Origin: Chitinophagaceae bacterium
GTDB taxonomy: Bacteria > Bacteroidota > Bacteroidia > Chitinophagales > Chitinophagaceae
Direction: 5' to 3'
Length of the DNA stretch: 64,000 nt
Assembly: GCA_023957125.1 (NCBI GenBank)
Contig: JAMLHL010000002.1
Coordinates: forward strand, 1-64,000
In this document: positions 1 through 8,460 of the stretch, piece after piece
Numbering within the stretch: the stretch's first letter is position 1
How the letters are laid out: each line of letters starts with the position of its first letter
The notes under the pieces: model-generated
Told to the model about the DNA's origin: nothing
Databases searched by the model: none
The model's input: the letters and a program-made list of their open reading frames with translations, nothing else
Translations under genes and position numbers: made by a program

Positions 1-1094
1 GGTCCGGTTACGCCATTTTCTCTTCCATACCAAAAGGGAATAGGGTTAACGTTGTAATCATCCACCAGCATCAATGCGGGTTCGGTTTCGGTAAAATTCT
101 CCTCATAAAGTTTTACAGCATCCGTAAGGGTTTTATATTTCACCAAATCTCCATAGCCTTTTACGTGGTCAAAAAATTTATCCAGAACCACTATAGACTC
201 GTCAATCACATCCTGAGGATATACTTTAAAAAGTACTCCATCGTATTGCATCTCATGAGATTCTTGTTGTTGCTGAAAAAACACAAATTTATTATGGCGA
301 ATATTACGAATATAGTTGTCAAACAAAGCTTTCAGATATCCTATGTCGTCAGCATTGCAGGTCTTTGAGCGCAGCACATCATTCGGATCACTCGAATAAA
401 TAGAAGCCCGTCCGGAATGAAGCGCCTTCAACAAGTCGCGTGAAGTCCACTCTAATGATATTGGACCCTTACCGGATAAAGCAGGGACTTTATAATTTTC
501 AGATGAAGTGTAATATAGTCCCCAGGGTGCTCCACGATCCGTGATTCCATCCACGCCTTCCTGCTCCCAGCAGGAACCCCAGATACCTTTAGCTCCTATG
601 CTTTGTGCAATAGCAGGCTCTTTCTCCGTGTGGTCGGATGACATAATATTTACAGCTGACCAGGGAAATAGGATTTTTAGAGAATCCCGCTGGACGGTAG
701 TTCCCGAAATCATGGCTACGTCATCTCCAAATTCCTCATGCCACTGATTGATCTCCTTTTGCATCAGTTTTCCGGTGGTAGCGTCTGTTAGCCAGGTAAC
801 TGGGATTCCGTACTTATGTGTTAAATCGGCCAGAATTTGCATTCCCTTTGTAGGAATCCTGACTCCATTAGGCATTTGTTTGGCATGAGCAATTGCAGAA
901 AAAGTGAAAATCAATTGTCCTTTTGAGTTGTCTTGTTTCAGCTCTGATTTCAGATTCGGCAGAAAAGGATCCTGACTTTGCAATTCTTTCTGCGTACCCA
1001 TCAGCTTGTCTGTTTTGTCATCAGGCGTTGTTTGACAGGCATTCATCAGAAAACTTATAACGGCAAGGAACAATGCCTGTATTATCTGCTTCAT
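1..1094 (-). CDS. Secreted lipoprotein, possible NodB-like barrel (3' end outside window)
   Basis: Open reading frame of about 364 codons from the ATG at 1094 to the window edge without a stop, so the C-terminus is missing. The N-terminus is a lipoprotein signal ending in a lipobox-like LMNAC (Cys near residue 20). The text around residues 55-100 (ILADLTHKYGIPVTWL, then GDDVAMI) has the alternating pattern of a (beta/alpha) barrel and recalls NodB-type polysaccharide deacetylases, but I see no clear metal-binding HxxxH motif, so this is a weak inference. It lies 73 bp downstream of the SusD gene on the same strand, so it is probably the next member of that SusC/SusD operon, anchored in the outer membrane or periplasm and acting on the same ligand. 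Function is unassigned. Confidence 0.7.
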   Translation of the reverse strand, partial: MKQIIQALFLAVISFLMNACQTTPDDKTDKLMGTQKELQSQDPFLPNLKSELKQDNSKGQLIFTFSAIAHAKQMPNGVRIPTKGMQILADLTHKYGIPVTWLTDATTGKLMQKEINQWHEEFGDDVAMISGTTVQRDSLKILFPWSAVNIMSSDHTEKEPAIAQSIGAKGIWGSCWEQEGVDGITDRGAPWGLYYTSSENYKVPALSGKGPISLEWTSRDLLKALHSGRASIYSSDPNDVLRSKTCNADDIGYLKALFDNYIRNIRHNKFVFFQQQQESHEMQYDGVLFKVYPQDVIDESIVVLDKFFDHVKGYGDLVKYKTLTDAVKLYEENFTETEPALMLVDDYNVNPIPFWYGRENGVTG

Positions 1095-1167
1095 ATTTCT
1101 TCTTTTATTGTAATTGAAAATGAAAGGAAAAAATCTTACAAATAGACAACTTTTTTGGTAAAATGGG

Positions 1168-2748
1168 TTATTCCTTATCCCACCATACTCTTGTCATGAA
1201 ATCATCCTTTCCCTGTCTTGATACTGCTGCCTGGTAGTTATCCGGATTCAAAGCTCTTTCATTCTGCGGGTACATTAATCTTCTTGGTATTTGGCTTCCG
1301 CTTAAATTACCGGGATAATCAACCGGTATTAATTCAGGGAATCCGGTTCTCCTCCAGTTTGCCCAGGTTTCAATGCCATCTAAAAAAGTACAAGCCCAGT
1401 ATTGCGTATTAAGTTGTTCTATAGCCGCTTCAAAATTGGCCGCTCCAACAAAAGGATAATTATTCAGATAACCGTCAATTTCGCTGGAATGGATGGAAGC
1501 AATTTCATCGTATTGGCTCAGCATCTCCATAGCCGCCTTTACGCCATTATCATATAATTCCTTCGCATCACTGTTGATCCAGTTTCTAACAGAAGCTTCT
1601 GCTAATAAAAATTGAGTTTCAGCAAAACTTGCTAACATTTTAATTCCATCCAATTTGGCATATACGTCTCTTCTTATTCCCGAGTATTGATTCTGGGCTC
1701 CGGGCGCATTAGGATCATAGTCGGGTTCAGCTTTTACGGATTGGATAGTCAGGCCATTTCGCATCCCTTTTTGAATACCCGGATCCATGTTTCCTGTGGC
1801 AACATCATAGGGATCGCTATATACGCCCATAGTGAATTTTAACCTTGGGTCATTATGCGACTGGAGAAATTCAAAAAAAGTGCTGCTTATTTTAGGAGCG
1901 GCGGGATTACCGATCCGCAGGGTCTCACTCAAACCATTCGTTAATATGCTTATACTGCCCGTTTTATCGGTAAATTTAACCAACAGGTTGTCTCCATTGG
2001 CAATAAAAACCCCTTTATTAAATGCTTTTTGGACCCATAGCTCAGCTTTAGGAGCATCTACCTTAGATAACCGCATACCTACACGAAGCATCAGGGAGTT
2101 TCCCAATCGCTTCCATTTTTCCATATCCCCCTTATATATAATATCCTGATCGCTAAAATTATTCTGGTCCGCCTGAATCCTGTCCACAGCGTCATCTAAT
2201 TCCGCGAGCAGATCTGAATAAATAGCTTCCTGGCTGTCATATTGAGGTTTACTGACCTGCTCGTAAAAGGCAAGCCCGCTTTGAAAATACGGAATATCAC
2301 CATATACGTCGGTTAACCTTTGAAAAACCAATACCCGTAATATCCTGGCCATCTGGTGCAGATTATGGTATTTTGTATTCTCACGGGTAGATTCGATGAT
2401 CTCCTGCAATAGTTTAACAGGACCATTCTTCGGATCGAATTGCGCGCTCCACAGTTGGTTGTTGTGCCCCTGGTGATACAGGTATTTATCTCCTTCAGCC
2501 CAACTGCTACCCGATTCCCCTAAGGCTGAAATTTGTTGCATCATAGTGGATCCGTAGAAATTACTGGTCTCAAAATCATTGCATAAGGTTAATTCAGCAG
2601 TCGTAAGCAGGAATGCCGGATTGAAATCTTTTTGAGAAACCGAATTGGGGTCTGTATTTACCTCTTCAAAATCTTTATCACAACCCAGTATAAACAGGAA
2701 GCAGGATAATATTGTGATCTTTATTAAAGAACGAACATATCTAAACAT
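1168..2748 (-). CDS. SusD/RagB-family nutrient-binding outer-membrane lipoprotein (SusD-like_2 type)
   Basis: 526 residues. Lipoprotein signal peptide ends at FILGC, followed by the EEVNTDPNS signature that marks the SusD-like_2 subgroup. The TPR-rich middle and the C-terminal block with NYQAAVSRQG are family-typical. SusD proteins sit on the cell surface as the lid of a SusC TonB-dependent transporter and bind the ligand before import. The SusC partner is 11 bp upstream on the same strand, so the two are certainly co-transcribed. The substrate cannot be read from sequence; SusD-like_2 pairs governed by FecR/ECF sigma often take up glycans or peptides. Confidence 0.93.
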   Translation of the reverse strand: MFRYVRSLIKITILSCFLFILGCDKDFEEVNTDPNSVSQKDFNPAFLLTTAELTLCNDFETSNFYGSTMMQQISALGESGSSWAEGDKYLYHQGHNNQLWSAQFDPKNGPVKLLQEIIESTRENTKYHNLHQMARILRVLVFQRLTDVYGDIPYFQSGLAFYEQVSKPQYDSQEAIYSDLLAELDDAVDRIQADQNNFSDQDIIYKGDMEKWKRLGNSLMLRVGMRLSKVDAPKAELWVQKAFNKGVFIANGDNLLVKFTDKTGSISILTNGLSETLRIGNPAAPKISSTFFEFLQSHNDPRLKFTMGVYSDPYDVATGNMDPGIQKGMRNGLTIQSVKAEPDYDPNAPGAQNQYSGIRRDVYAKLDGIKMLASFAETQFLLAEASVRNWINSDAKELYDNGVKAAMEMLSQYDEIASIHSSEIDGYLNNYPFVGAANFEAAIEQLNTQYWACTFLDGIETWANWRRTGFPELIPVDYPGNLSGSQIPRRLMYPQNERALNPDNYQAAVSRQGKDDFMTRVWWDKE

Positions 2749-2759
2749 AATAGTTTCCT

Positions 2760-5700
2760 TTAGAATTTAACATTAATATTGACACCAAATGTCCTCAGCG
2801 GGGGCAGGGCGTTATCTTCCAGTCCCTGCATATTGTTTGAAAGCGCGTTTGTTTCGGGATCTATCCCCGGCGTATGCCTTAATATGGTCCACAGGTTCCT
2901 TCCAACAAAAGTGATGCTGGCACCCTTGATAAATTTGGTTGGTTGAAGGATCTTGTTTGAAAAATCGTAAGTCAGACTTACGTTTCTCAGTTTAATAAAG
3001 CTGGCATCAAAAACCCAGTCATCTAAGGCGTCTCTTCTTCTTTGGGCGATATCCCTGTTGCCTATCCTTTCCGCCGTAACTAATACAGTATTGGGTTTAC
3101 CATCCTCCGTAACACCCGGAAGTATCAACCCGTCTTCTCTTCCGGGGAGAGATGATATAAGCATACCCCGGTGGTTCAACTCGGCATGGGTTGCGGAAAA
3201 TAACTTAGCGCCAAATTTACCGTCCACTAAAAAGGATAAAGTAAGGTTCTTGTAATTAAAATTGTTCGTGATCCCTCCGATAAACCGGTGTACACCCGAA
3301 CCAAAATTAACCACATCATCAGAAAGGATCGGAAGTCCCGTGGCATCAATTATCTCCAGTCCATCCTCGTTCCTTAAGATCTTTCGTCCGGCAATTTGTG
3401 AATATTCCATTCCGGCAACCTGCTTAAAACTGGCTGCCCCGGAAGTTCCCAAAACCAGTTCATCCGCTCCTTCTGAAATTTGCAGGACCTTGGATTTATT
3501 AAAGGAACTGTTGAAAGACACATTCCATCTGAACGTTCCGGTGTTTACGGGTGTGCCGTATAATAAAAGTTCAACTCCTTTATTTCTGATCCTGCCCACA
3601 TTAACCCAGGAACCATCATAACCGGTGGTGGTTGAAATGGATTCCTGTGTGATATCGTCTTTCGTTAATTTATTATAAAAGGCGAGATCTAATCCAAGCC
3701 TGTCGCCCAAAAATCTGATCTCGGTTCCGATTTCAAATTCATTGACCCTGAGTGGGCGGATATGGGCGTTAGGAACGGTGGTTTGATTAACAGTACCCAG
3801 CGGTAAACCGTTGTACAAGCTTCCTACAAAGCCATAGGTCAGGTTCAAACTATACGGATCGGTATCGCCTCCAACCGAGGCATACGACATTCGTAATTTA
3901 CCGAAGTCAATGAAGCCGGGTAAATCAAAAGCTTCCGAAAACAGGAAACTACCGCTTACCGAAGGATAAAAATAATTATTGGATTTCGGGCTTAGAGTGG
4001 AGAACCAGTCGTTTCTACCCGTTACATTAACATAAAGAAGATCTCTATAACTGATTTCACCTAAACCAAAAACAGAATTGATCTTTCTCTGGAAGCCGCC
4101 AAGCGTAGTAACTCTTTGGTTCGTGTTATTTAAGATATGCAGTTGAGGAACCTGGAATCCGTCACCACGCATATCTGTAATGGAACTGTTCTGGGACATC
4201 AGGTTTCCACCCACACTCAGGTTAAAGGATAGGTCCCTGTTAATTTGCCGGTCGGCGCTTATCAGCAATTCAAAGTTTCTCTCCCAGAACTTTCTGTCCT
4301 GTAGCTCAATATATCCGTTCAGCGCAAATGCAGTGCCATCCGGGATTATATTTTCAGATCCGAAAGTATAGAAGTCCTGGCCAACCTTACCCCGCACAAA
4401 AAGCCAGCTTAATACATCCCATTTTGCTGAGAGCGCAGTGATAAAACGGTCTTTTGAAGAATGATTACTCATCCTGTTTAAAGTAAAATAAGGATTCGTG
4501 GCATTGCGATCCGTGCCTACGCCTATCTCCTGAAAATTTTCGTCATACCCGGGTTTTAATTCATCCGGCCCCATGTTGTTGGTTATCATTAACGCTACCT
4601 GGGGTAAGCCTCCCTGCGTATTCCTGAAATAGCGATTGCCAACCTTTTCATTCATATAATCGGCGCTCACATTGAAACTCAGATTATTTAAAATTTTCTG
4701 CTCTGTGTTCAGGCTGATATTTCTCCGTCTTATATTGAAATTCTGTATAATGCCGTCATTTTTCATATCCGTCAGGGCGATCCTGTAAGATCCCCTGTCA
4801 CTGCTATTCCTGAACGCGATGGTATTTGATGCACTAAGTCCCGTTGAATACAAATCATCCAGCAACTCATCTTTCTTGTAAGTATAGGGCCTTTCCACGC
4901 CGTCCATTTGGATCGTCATTTTGCCATCCAGCTTTTCTCCCCAATGTCTTTGGTTATACCTGGCCGCATCTTCCACCGTACTGGGTCTGCGGTGCCCTAT
5001 GCCCTGACCATATTCCCTCTGTAAGATCTCATCGTAAATGAAATAAGGTTTTTCCCAGGTGTACTGACTGGTTAATTCTATTCCGAAGCCTTTTTCGCCA
5101 CTGCCGGATTTGGTAGTAATTAATATGGCTCCGTTTTTGGCTCTTGATCCATAGAGGGCGGCTGCCGCTGCGCCTTTCAGCACCGTAACTTCCTCAATAT
5201 CCGCCGCATTTAAAGTTGAGATATTATCTCCCCAATTGGGTGCTCTTGTGTCTGACTCTCCGAATTTAGTGTTATCCATCGGGATACCGTTAATGATGTA
5301 TAACGGTTGATTATCCCCGGCAATGGAGGTATTTCCTCTGATCGTAACTCTTGCGGAGCCGCCCGGATTAGATACATTTCCCCCGATATCCACTCCCGCA
5401 ACCTTTCCCTCCAGGGAATTGATAAAATTGTTTTCCCGGACCGTTGAAAACTCTTTGTTATTTACTTTCGTTACGGAATAGCCCAACGCCCTCACTTCTT
5501 TTTTGATACCCAAGGCAGTTACCACTATTTCATCCAGTCCGCCGGTATCATTTTGCATCGTAATATTCACCACGTTGCCTGCGATCCTACTCTCTTTTGC
5601 AACAAATCCAATCATGGTAAAAACCAAAAGTTTATCATCATCTCCCACCGAAATAGAATAATTTCCATCTTCATTTGTGGTCGTTCCCTTTTGGGTTCCT

Positions 5701-6191
5701 TTTATGACTACAGATACACCCGTCAGCGGATCACCGTTTTGATCCGTCACTCTTCCGGTTATCATCCTGTCCGGTTTTTCCTGCCCCGATAATTCATCGG
5801 TTACCGGAGCTGTGATCAACATGGTTTTGGGCGGCACCGATATTAATACGATCGTACCATCCTCCAACAACCAGTCAACAGGTAAGCCGCTAACCAACTG
5901 GTCCATTGCCTGGCTTAAGGATAGTTTTCGTATGTCAACGTCCTTCCGGAAATTGGCCAGGTCTTTCCCCTTCAGAAAATAAGTTAACCCGGTTTGCTTC
6001 TTAATGCTCTTCATCGCGTTCAGAAGTGTAATATTATCCGCGCGGAGAGTTACGCTTTGCGCCGCCCCGTCATTTGCAAAAGTAGCTGCAATATTGAGGA
6101 AGATTAAAAACACAGAAAGCTTCAACATAACCAGCAATCGTTTTTGAGTTGTCCACAGTAAAGAATCGTGGATAGTTTTGTTTTTATACAT
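2760..6191 (-). CDS. SusC/RagA-family TonB-dependent receptor with N-terminal STN signalling domain
   Basis: About 1143 residues from the ATG at 6191; an ATG at 6218 would add nine residues, but the 6191 start places the charged segment directly before the hydrophobic signal region. Order: signal peptide, STN (secretin/TonB short N-terminal) domain around residues 45-120, carboxypeptidase-regulatory-like repeat around 140-215 (GRVTDQNGDPLTGVSVVIKG), plug with the SusC hallmarks GKVAGV, LYIINGIPMD and VLKGAAAAALYGSRAKNG, then a long beta-barrel ending in NVKF. The STN domain normally contacts a FecR-type anti-sigma factor, and a FecR gene and an ECF sigma gene lie immediately upstream, so this is a self-signalling import system: ligand binding outside triggers transcription of susC-susD. 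Energised by TonB/ExbBD, which are not in this window. Confidence 0.95.
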   Translation of the reverse strand: MYKNKTIHDSLLWTTQKRLLVMLKLSVFLIFLNIAATFANDGAAQSVTLRADNITLLNAMKSIKKQTGLTYFLKGKDLANFRKDVDIRKLSLSQAMDQLVSGLPVDWLLEDGTIVLISVPPKTMLITAPVTDELSGQEKPDRMITGRVTDQNGDPLTGVSVVIKGTQKGTTTNEDGNYSISVGDDDKLLVFTMIGFVAKESRIAGNVVNITMQNDTGGLDEIVVTALGIKKEVRALGYSVTKVNNKEFSTVRENNFINSLEGKVAGVDIGGNVSNPGGSARVTIRGNTSIAGDNQPLYIINGIPMDNTKFGESDTRAPNWGDNISTLNAADIEEVTVLKGAAAAALYGSRAKNGAILITTKSGSGEKGFGIELTSQYTWEKPYFIYDEILQREYGQGIGHRRPSTVEDAARYNQRHWGEKLDGKMTIQMDGVERPYTYKKDELLDDLYSTGLSASNTIAFRNSSDRGSYRIALTDMKNDGIIQNFNIRRRNISLNTEQKILNNLSFNVSADYMNEKVGNRYFRNTQGGLPQVALMITNNMGPDELKPGYDENFQEIGVGTDRNATNPYFTLNRMSNHSSKDRFITALSAKWDVLSWLFVRGKVGQDFYTFGSENIIPDGTAFALNGYIELQDRKFWERNFELLISADRQINRDLSFNLSVGGNLMSQNSSITDMRGDGFQVPQLHILNNTNQRVTTLGGFQRKINSVFGLGEISYRDLLYVNVTGRNDWFSTLSPKSNNYFYPSVSGSFLFSEAFDLPGFIDFGKLRMSYASVGGDTDPYSLNLTYGFVGSLYNGLPLGTVNQTTVPNAHIRPLRVNEFEIGTEIRFLGDRLGLDLAFYNKLTKDDITQESISTTTGYDGSWVNVGRIRNKGVELLLYGTPVNTGTFRWNVSFNSSFNKSKVLQISEGADELVLGTSGAASFKQVAGMEYSQIAGRKILRNEDGLEIIDATGLPILSDDVVNFGSGVHRFIGGITNNFNYKNLTLSFLVDGKFGAKLFSATHAELNHRGMLISSLPGREDGLILPGVTEDGKPNTVLVTAERIGNRDIAQRRRDALDDWVFDASFIKLRNVSLTYDFSNKILQPTKFIKGASITFVGRNLWTILRHTPGIDPETNALSNNMQGLEDNALPPLRTFGVNINVKF

Positions 6192-6272
6192 AATTTTGTA
6201 ATGTTTATGGCTTATCATAACTTGTTACGATCATTTCAGGCGTAAAGTTTTATAGTGAGTTGTAAACTACCG

Positions 6273-6300
6273 GCCAATAGGTGGTGCAACACTTATTGGC
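6273..6300. other. Stem-loop in the fecR-susC intergenic region
   Basis: An 11-bp stem (6273-6283 with 6290-6300, one G-T pair) with a short loop, followed on the plus strand by seven T residues. On the plus strand it has the form of an intrinsic terminator, yet no plus-strand gene enters it. On the minus strand it lies in the leader between fecR (stop 6383) and susC (start 6191), where it could separate regulator and transporter transcripts or protect the susC mRNA. Confidence 0.5.
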
Positions 6301-6382
6301 TTTTTTTGTAGTCATCCGCTTAGCACCAATCCTGTTGTTTTTTCCATTTCTTTAATTTTTTTATTTCTTACAATTTTTGAAC

Positions 6383-7594
6383 TTACTTCAGCACCACCAG
6401 CCTGTTTATATTCTTCATACGCTCTATCCTGAAGTGAATACCGCTCGCTTCCAGTATCTTTAAAACTTCACTCAGGTTTTTGTTTCTGCTGATGCTGCCA
6501 TAGATATAGATGGGTTCAAAATCTTCGCTGTATTCAACATCAAAATCATACCATCTGCTCAAGGTTCGTAAAGCATCTTTCAGCTCGGTTTCTTCAAAGA
6601 AAAATTCCCCGTTTTTCCACGCCATTACGTCATTGATGTTCACCTCCTTTACTTTCTTAATGTTTTTTACTTTCACATTCATCCTTGCCTGCTGCCCGGG
6701 CGTAATGTCCACTTTTTCTTTTTCACCGGACACCTCCACTTTTCCTTCCAGGAGAGTGGTTTGGAAAATCAGATCATCCCAATAGGCTTTTACATTGAAG
6801 TGGGTTCCTACAACCCTCACATCCATATCTCCCGCACTTACAAAAAAAGGCTGAGCTGCATTGGATGTCACCTCAAAGTATCCCTCTCCTTTCAGTTCCA
6901 CTCTTCGTTCCCGCCCTGTAAAGACTGCCGGGAATTTAAGAGAAGACAGGGCATTCAGCCAAACCTTTGTTCCATCGCTCAGCACCAATTGATAAACCCC
7001 GCCTGCCGGTGTGGAAATCGTATTGTAAAGCACCTGACCTGATCCTGCGCCATGCCCCCCGCTGCCTTTATAAGATAGTTGTCCGTCATCCAGTTTTATA
7101 ACGGTTGCGTTTCCCTGGGTAGCCAATTGCCCGTTATCAGCCGAGTCCAGTATTACCCGGGTTCCGTCGGCCAGTGTCAGGATCGCTCTTTCCCCTCCCG
7201 GTACCAGATCCTCTACTAATAATGGCGCCGATGCTGCCTGCTGATCTTTTTCGGTTACCGTATTTCTGATCAACCAGTATCCTGCCGCAAATACCACCAT
7301 CACGGCTGCAGCCCATCCCCATTTTTTAAAGTGAATTACGGTTGCCGGTCTCTTATCTTCAATCACCTGTAAAGCATTTCTGAGGTGTTGCTCAATGACT
7401 TCATCTTTGGGTTTTTGAATTTTAAAATCAATAGAAAGTAAGAGATTCCTTGCTCTTTCCATCTCTTTAGCCTTGTGGGGATAAAAGCTTAAGACCTCTT
7501 CCCAGTATTCGCTTTCTGTTCTGTCCAATACCCAGTTCTGAAACTTCACATCTGAAGCAAAGGCAATCATATCATAGTCCGAATAATCCTTCAA
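6383..7594 (-). CDS. FecR-family anti-sigma factor
   Basis: About 404 residues. Cytoplasmic N-terminus, single membrane segment around residues 95-115 (WAAAVMVVFAAGYWLI), then the periplasmic FecR domain (ERAILTLADGTRVILDS, STPAGGVYQLVLSDGTKVWLNA, GEGYFEV) and a C-terminal DUF4974-like piece (FFEETELKDALRTLSRWYD). Start is uncertain: the open frame begins with TTG at 7624, a homology-favoured TTG at 7594 gives a start at LKDYSDYD, and the first ATG is at 7570. FecR proteins hold the ECF sigma factor at the membrane and release it on a signal from the STN domain of the outer-membrane receptor; sigma is encoded just upstream and the receptor just downstream, which fits this exactly. Confidence 0.92.
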   Translation of the reverse strand: MKDYSDYDMIAFASDVKFQNWVLDRTESEYWEEVLSFYPHKAKEMERARNLLLSIDFKIQKPKDEVIEQHLRNALQVIEDKRPATVIHFKKWGWAAAVMVVFAAGYWLIRNTVTEKDQQAASAPLLVEDLVPGGERAILTLADGTRVILDSADNGQLATQGNATVIKLDDGQLSYKGSGGHGAGSGQVLYNTISTPAGGVYQLVLSDGTKVWLNALSSLKFPAVFTGRERRVELKGEGYFEVTSNAAQPFFVSAGDMDVRVVGTHFNVKAYWDDLIFQTTLLEGKVEVSGEKEKVDITPGQQARMNVKVKNIKKVKEVNINDVMAWKNGEFFFEETELKDALRTLSRWYDFDVEYSEDFEPIYIYGSISRNKNLSEVLKILEASGIHFRIERMKNINRLVVLK

Positions 7595-7748
7595 TGCTCT
7601 TGTGTTTGAAAGATTAGTTAACAAACGGGAACTTTTTACCCCATTTTTTCTAAAAATTTTTCATTTTTTATGAGAATGCCTTGTGAATTGAAACGAGAAG
7701 CGGTGAACCCGGTGTTTTGAGAAGATAAAACGGGCCGTTTTTTTATAT

Positions 7749-8300
7749 TCATAGTAAAATTATCAGGCTGATCAACATGATCTCTTTCAATCTTTCCAAA
7801 GCCCTGGCGACGATTTTGTAGGTTGCTTTTGTGGTTATTCCTAAAACAGAGCCTACCTTTTCGTAAGAAAAACCTTCATAAAACCGGAGATAAATGACTT
7901 CTCTTTGGCGTGAAGTCAGTCCCTTTACGCTGTCTTCTAATCTCTTCTTTAATTCAAGGTCATGCTCATTCTTTATAATAACCTGTTCTACATTAAACTC
8001 CGGTTCGGTTGTCTCAGTGATTTTGCGGGTTTGTATGTAATGTTCCTTTAATCGCTGAAGTAAGATATTCCTGAAAACGCTGTAAAAATAAGTCTCCGCG
8101 TAAGTCAGCGTTCCAATAACAGATCTGTCGTTCCAGACCAATAATAAAGTTTCCTGGATAACGTCTTCTAAAATGACATATTCTTCTGTAAACTTTGCAC
8201 CGTAGTTGTACAGTCTCTTATACATATAGCGATATAATTCACCATATGCTTCCTTATTTCCCCTGGAAACTTTCGCCCATATATTACTGTCAATTGCCAA
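7749..8300 (-). CDS. ECF RNA polymerase sigma factor (Bacteroides-expansion type)
   Basis: 183 residues with sigma region 2 (around 30-95, including EDVIQETLLLVW and the FRNILL helix) and region 4 (around 125-180, SRQREVIYLRFYEGFSYEKVGSVLG helix-turn-helix). It should direct RNA polymerase to the adjacent susC-susD operon under control of the FecR protein encoded downstream. The frame has no ATG before residue 25: an in-frame TGA lies just upstream, so translation must start at TTG (8300) or another unusual codon. A REP-like repeat begins only 13 bp upstream of this start and would form part of the leader. Confidence 0.9.
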   Translation of the reverse strand: MAIDSNIWAKVSRGNKEAYGELYRYMYKRLYNYGAKFTEEYVILEDVIQETLLLVWNDRSVIGTLTYAETYFYSVFRNILLQRLKEHYIQTRKITETTEPEFNVEQVIIKNEHDLELKKRLEDSVKGLTSRQREVIYLRFYEGFSYEKVGSVLGITTKATYKIVARALERLKEIMLISLIILL

Positions 8301-8313
8301 AAGTCATCTCAAA

Positions 8314-8383
8314 TTTTCGCAGGCGGATGAGATATCCGCCTGTAGATCCTGCTACCGGTTGATGTCTCACAGATCGGAATGCC
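8314..8383. repeat. REP-like double-hairpin element, copy 1
   Basis: A 70-bp element matching 12081-12150 at 53 of 70 positions with no gaps (my count by eye). It holds a perfect hairpin (GCGGAT/ATCCGC) followed by a weaker second hairpin, and both copies end in CGGAATGCC. The first stem differs from copy 2 by a paired A-T to G-C exchange, so the structure is conserved rather than just the sequence. It lies between the ECF sigma start and the S9 peptidase stop. Confidence 0.7.
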
Positions 8384-8460
8384 AAAATACAAACTTTCCC
8401 GGTTAGCATCGGGGGTTTTGAGAGCGATTTGCCCGCAAATCGTGTGTCCGCAGGCGTTCA

